Positions 50,069-55,961 of a DNA stretch of 55,961 nt are shown one piece after another. How positions within the stretch are numbered: the first letter of the stretch is position 1; every line of letters begins with the position of its first letter. The notes under the pieces were generated by a model, which was given only the letters and a program-made list of their open reading frames with translations, searched no databases and was not told the origin of the DNA. This stretch comes from a virus. The translations under genes were made by a program, and so were the position numbers. The DNA lies in the IMG/VR virus record IMGVR_UViG_3300008954_001859, positions 1 to 55,961 of that record. One strand, written 5' to 3'.

Positions 50069-51127
50069 ATGAAAGTAGCGATAATAACAGATTCTCATTT
50101 CGGAGGAAAAAATGATAATATTTCCTTTGCGTCCTTCCAACGAAAATTCTACCGAGACACTTTTTTCCCAATACTTGAAAGGGAAGGAGTTACAACGATT
50201 CTTCATTTGGGGGACGTGTTTGATCGTAGGAAGTATTCTAATTACAATTCTCTTTCTTTAGCGAAAGAGATGTTTTTTGAACCAGCAAGGAACTATGATG
50301 TTCATATGCTGGTCGGTAATCACGACTGTTACTATAAGAACAACAACGAGATAAATTCTATCTCATTGACTTGCGCTGAATATAATAATATTAAAGTTTA
50401 TCAGGATATTCCAGAAGTTGCTACCATTGATGACTTGAATATACTTATGGTTCCGTGGATAGCATCCGCTCATTATGCTAAATCTATACATAAAATAAAA
50501 TCAGCTAAAGCGGAAATTCTTATGGGCCATTTAGCTATTATAGGAAGCGAAATGATTCCTGGATTTTATTGTGACCAAGGTTTAGAACGAGAGTTATTTA
50601 AGAGATATGAAAGAGTATTTTCTGGCCATTTTCACCAACAGCAAGACGATGGCCACATTTATTATATAGGTTCTCCATATGAAATGTATTGGAATGATTG
50701 GAATACTAAAAAAGGATTTCATATATTTGATACCGAAACTAGAGAGACGGAGTTTTATCAGAACCCAAACAGACTATTCAAGAAAATCTTTTATGACGAT
50801 ACAAAAGAAGATATGCTGAGTATGGACTTATCAGAATATGAAAACACATATGTAAAAATATTTGTGGTAAATAAAACTGACTTCTATACCTTTGACAGAT
50901 TCGTGGAATCGTGTTATGATACAGGTAACTTTCTTGAATTAAAGATTGTAGAGGATTTTAGTGACCTTGACCCAAACGCTATTGCAGATGAAGAACTGGA
51001 TGAAATTGAAGATACAATGTCATTGCTAGAAAAGTATGTAGGTGAGATTGATAGTGAGGCACTAGACAAACCAAAACTAAACAAACTACTAAGAGGTTTG
51101 TATGTAGAGGCACAAGAGATTGAATGA
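50069..51127 (+). CDS. 47: Recombination nuclease subunit, T4 gp47-like (Mre11/SbcD)
   Basis: A 352-residue protein. Metallophosphoesterase motifs run in order: DSHFGG (residues 8-13), LGDVFDRRKY (near 48-57), VGNHDCYY (near 82-89), MGHLAI, and SGHFHQQ (near 189-195), which together bind two metals. With gp46 it forms the nuclease that resects DNA ends for recombination-dependent replication and degrades host DNA. It starts two bases after gp55 and overlaps gp46 by four. Confidence 0.95.
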   Translation: MKVAIITDSHFGGKNDNISFASFQRKFYRDTFFPILEREGVTTILHLGDVFDRRKYSNYNSLSLAKEMFFEPARNYDVHMLVGNHDCYYKNNNEINSISLTCAEYNNIKVYQDIPEVATIDDLNILMVPWIASAHYAKSIHKIKSAKAEILMGHLAIIGSEMIPGFYCDQGLERELFKRYERVFSGHFHQQQDDGHIYYIGSPYEMYWNDWNTKKGFHIFDTETRETEFYQNPNRLFKKIFYDDTKEDMLSMDLSEYENTYVKIFVVNKTDFYTFDRFVESCYDTGNFLELKIVEDFSDLDPNAIADEELDEIEDTMSLLEKYVGEIDSEALDKPKLNKLLRGLYVEAQEIE

Positions 51128-52839
51128 TTATTTTTCGTAAGGTCAGTTTTCGTAATTTTTTATCAACAGGCAATACACCAACAGAAATAGAATTAGACAA
51201 ACATAACACTACACTGATTATCGGTGACAATGGATCGGGTAAGTCAACCGTACTTGATGCATTGTGTTTTGGCTTGTTTGGTAAGGCGTTTCGTAATATT
51301 AAAAAGGACCAACTGGTCAACTCAGTGAATGAGCGTGACTGTAAGGTTGAGGTCTTTTTTAATATTGGGAGACAGAAGTTTCATATCATCCGGAGTATTA
51401 AACCCAATCGGTTTGAGATATACAAGAACGGCAAGATGTTGAACCAAGACGCCAGTGTTCGTGACTATCAGAAACATTTGGAGAATAATATTCTCAAGCT
51501 AAACTATCAGTCATTTACACAGGTAGTCATTCTTGGATCATCATCATTCGTTCCGTTTATGCAACTGACTCCTAGAAATCGTCGTGATGTTGTAGAAGAA
51601 ATCTTGGACATTAAAATATTTTCTATAATGAATATGATTCTTAAAACAAGAATCAAACTTCTGAAAGATGAACAGAAAGATATTGCACACCAGTATGAGA
51701 TGGCCGAGACTCAGATTGATATGGCTGAACGACATATAGAAAAGAGCAAAGAGAATAGTAAAGAGAATAAGAAGGCACTTGAACAGAAGATTGCTCAGAA
51801 TGAAATTGAAATGAACAACTTAACTGCTCAGATCAATATGTTACAAAATAAGATTGATGAATGGAATGAACATGTTTTGCCTAGACAACAAAAGTTACAC
51901 GATGATGTATATGAATTGAATAGGATAAAAGATAAATTAGATATGAAGTCTAATAAGGCCAAAGAAGAAATTACATTCTTTGAGGAGAATGATAACTGCC
52001 CAACTTGTGAACAAAACATTGACGAGGATTTTAAACAGAAAGCAATTGAAGAACGTACAAACAAGATGATAACAAATGCTTGCACCACAACACAACTCAA
52101 GGAAGAACTTACATCTATGGGCAATCGTGTGCAAGAATTTAAACAACATGAAGAAACTAATCGTAACCATGAAGTTGAAGTAGCAAAGAATACAGCATCA
52201 TCAAATTCTATCATCACCTTTAATAAACAACTGATGCAACAAATAGAGAATTTTAATAAGGCTGATGCTGAACTGGCAGAAGAAAAGACAAAACTTAAAA
52301 CATATAAGAGCCAACTCAAGACAATTGAGAAAAAGAAAGAGAGACTAACAGAAGATAATAATTATCTAAGGATAGCAAGACAACTGTTACAGGACTCCGG
52401 TATTAAGACAAAGATTATTAAACGGTATTTACCAGTGATGAACAAACTAATCAATAGTTATTTGTCTGCACTTGAGTTCCCTGCACAGTTTAACCTTGAT
52501 GAAGAATTTAATGAGACAATCAAGAGTAGATACCGAGATGTATTTTCCTATGCTAACTTTAGTGAAGGAGAGAAGATGCGAATAGACTTGGCACTTTTGT
52601 TTACATGGAGACAGATAGCCAAGATGAAGAACAGCACAAACACTAACCTATTGGTGCTTGATGAAATATTTGATAGTAGTTTGGATTATAACGGAACGGA
52701 TGAGTTTTTAAAGATTGTGAATAAATTGTCAGGAGAAAATGTGTTTATTATATCACATAAAAGTGACCTTAATGTAGATAAGTTTGATTCTACAATTCGG
52801 TTTGAAAAACAAAATAATTTTAGTAAAATGGTAGGTTAA
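51124..52839 (+). CDS. 46: Recombination nuclease ATPase, T4 gp46-like (Rad50/SbcC)
   Basis: A 571-residue SMC-type ATPase. Walker A GDNGSGKST (residues 34-42), a long central coiled coil, zinc hook C-PT-C (about 292-295), ABC signature FSEGEKMRIDLALL (about 478) and Walker B LLVLDEIFD (about 510). The hook dimerises two molecules and the heads drive the gp47 nuclease. Length matches T4 gp46 (560). Start overlaps gp47. Confidence 0.95.
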   Translation: MIIFRKVSFRNFLSTGNTPTEIELDKHNTTLIIGDNGSGKSTVLDALCFGLFGKAFRNIKKDQLVNSVNERDCKVEVFFNIGRQKFHIIRSIKPNRFEIYKNGKMLNQDASVRDYQKHLENNILKLNYQSFTQVVILGSSSFVPFMQLTPRNRRDVVEEILDIKIFSIMNMILKTRIKLLKDEQKDIAHQYEMAETQIDMAERHIEKSKENSKENKKALEQKIAQNEIEMNNLTAQINMLQNKIDEWNEHVLPRQQKLHDDVYELNRIKDKLDMKSNKAKEEITFFEENDNCPTCEQNIDEDFKQKAIEERTNKMITNACTTTQLKEELTSMGNRVQEFKQHEETNRNHEVEVAKNTASSNSIITFNKQLMQQIENFNKADAELAEEKTKLKTYKSQLKTIEKKKERLTEDNNYLRIARQLLQDSGIKTKIIKRYLPVMNKLINSYLSALEFPAQFNLDEEFNETIKSRYRDVFSYANFSEGEKMRIDLALLFTWRQIAKMKNSTNTNLLVLDEIFDSSLDYNGTDEFLKIVNKLSGENVFIISHKSDLNVDKFDSTIRFEKQNNFSKMVG

Positions 52840-52843
52840 GATA

Positions 52844-53413
52844 ATGGAATTAGTCACAGAAAAAAATAAGATATTGAAAGAGGTTTGTGATCCTTTTGAT
52901 TTTGAAAATCCAATTGTGGAACCAAAAGAACTTATAACTAATATGCAAGCGATCCGGCAAGAAAAGGCTGGCCTTGGACTGGCAGCTCCACAAGTTGGAA
53001 TAAATAGTAGAGTATTAGTTATTGGTTTAAGTGATATGACAGTTGAAGGTGCTGAAGATTATGCTAAGGCTTTTTTTAATCCGCAGATTTTTTGGGATCA
53101 AACTGCAAATACATATCCAGATAATGAATTAAATTATATGGTCGAGGGATGTTTGAGTTTTCCTGAATTGTTTTTAAAGATTAAAAGACCAAATCATATT
53201 ATAATGGAATGGTATACAGAAGAAGGTAAACAAGAGGTAAGTGAATTTAGCGGAATGACCTCCCGAATACTTCAACACGAAATAGACCATCTAAATGGTA
53301 TTACCTTTGATACAAAAACTTCATTGTACCATTTACAACAAGCTAAAAGGAAGGTCAAGGCACGATTAAGAGCTCGAAAGAGATTTGAATTAATTAAAAA
53401 ACGAGGATATTAA
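52844..53413 (+). CDS. def: Peptide deformylase
   Basis: A 189-residue protein with all three motifs: GLGLAAPQVG (residues 43-52), EGCLSFPE (101-108) and QHEIDHLNG (144-152), so Cys103 and His145/His149 bind the catalytic metal. It removes the formyl group from nascent proteins. Peptide deformylases are common in marine cyanophages and other marine phages, where they are thought to favour turnover of selected host or phage proteins. It starts five bases after gp46. Confidence 0.95.
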   Translation: MELVTEKNKILKEVCDPFDFENPIVEPKELITNMQAIRQEKAGLGLAAPQVGINSRVLVIGLSDMTVEGAEDYAKAFFNPQIFWDQTANTYPDNELNYMVEGCLSFPELFLKIKRPNHIIMEWYTEEGKQEVSEFSGMTSRILQHEIDHLNGITFDTKTSLYHLQQAKRKVKARLRARKRFELIKKRGY

Positions 53414-53414
53414 T

Positions 53415-53798
53415 ATGTTTGATGGGAAATTATCAAAATATATACTAAGCAGTATTGCAAATTATCTACCAAATGTTGAACCAAATTATAAAGATTTGAC
53501 CGATGATGTCTATATTAGTTTATTAAGTTGGTGTGAAAATTGGCCATCACAGAAGGTTTATGAAACTGCTTATAAAGAGTCGCATATGGATCCAATTCAA
53601 ACTTGGGATGAATGGGCGTCTGATATGAAGCCATTTCCTTTGCCAGTTAGGCTGGAGTTGCGCCGAGCATTATCTATACATCAAGAAATGGGTAGTTTAA
53701 AACCATTGCGTACCATTAATTACTTTTTAATTCATGGCAAAAAAGTATTTCTTTGGTCCTTTTTAGGGTTTTTAGTGTGGTGGACTTTCATTCAATAG
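53415..53798 (+). CDS. Uncharacterised protein with C-terminal membrane helix
   Basis: A 127-residue protein starting two bases after the deformylase stop. The Trp-rich polar body (SWCENWPSQKVYETAYKE; DEWASDMKPFPLPVRLELRR) is followed by a hydrophobic end VFLWSFLGFLVWWTFIQ, a probable membrane anchor. No family is recognised. Its last 22 bases overlap the radical-SAM gene downstream. It may anchor a complex with those enzymes at the membrane; that is only inference. Confidence 0.5.
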   Translation: MFDGKLSKYILSSIANYLPNVEPNYKDLTDDVYISLLSWCENWPSQKVYETAYKESHMDPIQTWDEWASDMKPFPLPVRLELRRALSIHQEMGSLKPLRTINYFLIHGKKVFLWSFLGFLVWWTFIQ

Positions 53799-54592
53799 AA
53801 AATTATAATCAAATATTTGATAATAATGAATTGATAATGTGGCTCGATATATCGACCTACTGTAATGCTAAGTGTCCTCAATGCCATAGAACAAATGCTA
53901 ATGGACTTGGAAAAGTAGATTGGCTTCCTCTTAAGCAATGGTCTTTAGAAGATTTTAAAAAAGCTTTCCCCAAACAAATTTTAGATAAGATTCATCATTT
54001 TGATTTGTGTGGCACGTGGGGAGATCCAATTTTAAATAAAGATATACTTAAAATTGTTGAGTATATTGTAGATAATTCTTTTTTGCCATGGGTACAGATA
54101 AACACTAATGGTAGTGTTAGAGATGAGGAGTGGTGGTGGGAGTTGGGGAAAGTAGGTGGTTCTCGGCTGGTTGTAGTTTTTGATATAGATGGCATCACAC
54201 AAGAACAACATTCTTTATATAGACAAAACACCAATTTAGAAAAGATTTTAAATAATATGGAATCTTTTAGCAACACAAAAGCTAAAGCAATAGCGTTCTC
54301 TGTTATCTTTGAGCACAATAGAAAAAGTATGTATGATATAGCTCTGTTGTCAAAGCGGAGAGGGGCTGCTGGTATCACTTTTATAGAATCAGATAGATTT
54401 TTTAAATTGGATGATCCTCCAGGCACAGGCGAAAGGGGTTATATACCAACTAAAGAATTTATGTTTGTTGATAAATCAGGCCAGAAACAAAAATTACATC
54501 AATCTAATTGGCAAGCGAATGATTTTTTTTGGGTTTGGTGGGATCTGTCTAATGATGAGCACTTGGAAAAAATAAGACATGCCAGCAATTAA
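53777..54592 (+). CDS. Radical SAM protein lacking its own SPASM domain
   Basis: The GTG at 53777, behind AGGG, gives about 271 residues; upstream codons overlap the previous gene. The radical SAM motif is C29-NAK-C33-PQ-C36. DLCGTWGDPILNKD and FDIDGITQEQHSLYRQNTN match the blocks of the other radical SAM proteins in the window. It ends after a W-rich segment without an auxiliary cysteine domain; that domain follows in the next frame. It belongs to a cluster of radical-SAM genes at the right end. Substrate unknown. Confidence 0.8.
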   Translation: MVDFHSIENYNQIFDNNELIMWLDISTYCNAKCPQCHRTNANGLGKVDWLPLKQWSLEDFKKAFPKQILDKIHHFDLCGTWGDPILNKDILKIVEYIVDNSFLPWVQINTNGSVRDEEWWWELGKVGGSRLVVVFDIDGITQEQHSLYRQNTNLEKILNNMESFSNTKAKAIAFSVIFEHNRKSMYDIALLSKRRGAAGITFIESDRFFKLDDPPGTGERGYIPTKEFMFVDKSGQKQKLHQSNWQANDFFWVWWDLSNDEHLEKIRHASN

Positions 54593-54923
54593 ATGTGAGT
54601 GGATGTTAAATAAAAGAATTGTGGTGAATGTGGATGGCCAGGTATGGCCGTGTTGTTTTTTTGCTAACAGTGCATTTAAAGTGATGAATACTAAAGGTTT
54701 GGATGGTTGGGAAAGGTCATCAAGCCATCCTGAAAGAGTAGGCTATTATAATATGAAAATAATATTGGAGTATTATAAAAACAAAGATGATTATAATATT
54801 TTTAAAAAACCTTTGGAAGAAATTATTAATTCAGACTGGTTTACAAAAACATTACCCGAATCATGGCAAATAGAAAACGATACTTGTGTCCTTTGTAAGA
54901 GGTTTTGTAGTGTTAAATCCTAG
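54579..54923 (+). CDS. Stand-alone SPASM-like domain protein
   Basis: A 114-residue protein. KCEWMLNKRIVVNVDGQVWPCCF, then LEEIINSDWF, then C-VL-C-KRFC is the cysteine pattern of a SPASM auxiliary iron-sulfur domain without a radical SAM core. It overlaps the radical SAM gene at 53777-54592 by 14 bases in another frame, so the two halves of a usual enzyme are separate reading frames. A TAA just upstream of its ATG in its own frame argues against simple read-through. It probably works with the upstream protein. Confidence 0.7.
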   Translation: MPAIKCEWMLNKRIVVNVDGQVWPCCFFANSAFKVMNTKGLDGWERSSSHPERVGYYNMKIILEYYKNKDDYNIFKKPLEEIINSDWFTKTLPESWQIENDTCVLCKRFCSVKS

Positions 54924-55961
54924 ATGTATGCAGAGAGCAATGATTAACTCATTAAAATTTATGTCCAATGGGTATATTGCTCCGTGTTGTTGGTTGACAG
55001 ATAAGAATTCTGTCAGCGAACACCTAGGAATATATGATGAAGAACTAAAATTAAAAAATGTGGATACAGTAGAAGAAATTTTACTTTCAGACCAATGGGA
55101 CGATTTTATTAATAAATTAATTTCTCACCATGACTGGCAGAGCTCTGACGGAAACTGGTTGCTGCCGCGGGAATGCCTGCAAGTATGTGGATCTGATGAT
55201 AATGATGTTGATGTATTTGGTAACAAATACCACCACACTTTGCCAACTAAAGAGAAATTTTTTAAAAATATATTTAATCGTAATGTAGAAGAAACTATTA
55301 TTAATAATGAAAAAGAAGGAAGTATAATTTCGATTGATTTAGGATATTCTTGCCCAATACAATGCCCCATGTGTATAAGGACACTTCAACCTGAATTAGT
55401 AAAAGAAGCTAAAAGGGAGTATGGTAACATACGGACTGATGATTTAAAAAAGTTATGTAAATTTTTTGATGATTTAATTTTTTGCGGAAATTTGTCCGAC
55501 CCAATATATCATCCAAAATTTATAGAATTGATGAAAATTGTTATAGAAAAATATAAAAGAAAATTAATGATAGTGACTAATGGGTCTGGTAAGAAAAGAG
55601 ATTGGTGGGAAACTGTTTTTAAACTATCACGTCCAGGTGAAGGTGTAATAGTTCAAAATGCTCCAGTTCATTGGTTTTTTGCTTTAGATGGACTTCCACA
55701 TCAGAGTTCAAAATATAGAGTCAATCAAAACGGAGAACAAGTGTTTGAGATGATGAAAATGGGCTCAGATATGGGGTGTTATATTGTTTGGCAGTGGATT
55801 GTTTTTGGTTATAATGAAAATTCTATTGAAGAAGGAAGAGAATTAGCTGCAAAACATAATATAGAATTCCGCATTTTAAATTCAGATAGATTTCATTCAG
55901 AATATGAAAGGGCAATGGACCCCACAGTATATGAAATGCTAAAACCTTCAAAGGAATATTA
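54910..55961 (+). CDS. Radical SAM protein with N-terminal SPASM-like domain, right-truncated
   Basis: The frame from GTG 54910 is open to the right window edge (350 residues visible). The first 95 residues hold C6, C26, C27, C89 and C93 with YIAPCCWLT and VDTVEEILLSDQW, an auxiliary cluster domain. The core motif is C148-PIQ-C152-PM-C155, followed by FCGNLSDPIYHP and DGLPHQSSKYRVNQNG. These blocks closely match the minus-strand protein at 2484-3485, but there the cluster domain is at the C terminus. It overlaps the SPASM protein by 14 bases. The rest of the gene lies outside the window. Confidence 0.8.
   Translation, partial: MLNPRCMQRAMINSLKFMSNGYIAPCCWLTDKNSVSEHLGIYDEELKLKNVDTVEEILLSDQWDDFINKLISHHDWQSSDGNWLLPRECLQVCGSDDNDVDVFGNKYHHTLPTKEKFFKNIFNRNVEETIINNEKEGSIISIDLGYSCPIQCPMCIRTLQPELVKEAKREYGNIRTDDLKKLCKFFDDLIFCGNLSDPIYHPKFIELMKIVIEKYKRKLMIVTNGSGKKRDWWETVFKLSRPGEGVIVQNAPVHWFFALDGLPHQSSKYRVNQNGEQVFEMMKMGSDMGCYIVWQWIVFGYNENSIEEGRELAAKHNIEFRILNSDRFHSEYERAMDPTVYEMLKPSKEY

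Noticed and set aside
55125-55370. Minus-strand frame of 81 residues near the right end
   Set aside because: It lies opposite the clearly coding, cysteine-motif-bearing radical SAM gene that runs off the edge.

Overview
This window looks like part of the genome of a T4-like marine myovirus. The DNA is AT-rich and tightly packed, with overlapping stop and start codons and almost no free space. It carries a T4-type virion block in the usual order: neck gp13, gp14, gp15, terminase gp16 and gp17, tail sheath gp18, tube gp19, portal gp20, prohead core, protease gp21, scaffold gp22, capsid gp23. The T4-type recombination and late-transcription block follows: UvsY, UvsW, late sigma factor gp55, nuclease gp47/gp46. 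The T4 late-promoter box TATAAATA occurs ten times on the plus strand and four times on the minus strand, mostly at gene borders, which fits the presence of gp55. The host cannot be read directly. The Shemin-type 5-aminolevulinate synthase and the PcyX-like bilin reductase point to an alphaproteobacterial, possibly SAR11-like, host; this is inference.

Layout. Positions 1-2491 hold a truncated gene, two glycosyltransferases and a small methyltransferase. From 2484 to 8689 a modification island runs both ways from a palindromic late promoter at 4633-4646. Two radical-SAM/SPASM proteins read leftward. A GNAT acetyltransferase, an asparagine-synthetase-like PP-loop enzyme, a SET-domain methyltransferase and a B12-type radical-SAM enzyme read rightward. 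From 8954 to 22944 lies a fibre region: one 1594-residue fibre with carbohydrate-binding-like modules, and three paralogous fibres built from RCC1 beta-propeller repeats. From 23021 to 25880 a five-gene operon encodes heme oxygenase, two small membrane proteins, a ferredoxin-dependent bilin reductase and ALA synthase. From 25907 to 32148 is a second fibre block with a 1880-residue repetitive fibre. The head, neck and tail genes run from 32148 to 44767 and end in a strong rho-independent terminator. From 44865 to 53413 come small structural genes, a candidate structured RNA (46156-46269), uvsY, uvsW, an Sm-like protein, a nucleoside deoxyribosyltransferase-like protein, gp55, gp47, gp46 and peptide deformylase. 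The window closes with another radical-SAM cluster that runs off the right edge.

How the genes work together. gp55 and the TATAAATA boxes would drive late virion genes. UvsY, UvsW and gp46/47 serve recombination-dependent replication. The tetrapyrrole operon should boost ALA supply, open heme to biliverdin and reduce it to a bilin, probably phycoerythrobilin. Five radical-SAM proteins, two of which carry the same auxiliary-cluster module at opposite ends, make this phage unusually rich in radical chemistry whose substrates are unknown. No stretch above 300 bases lacks a gene.
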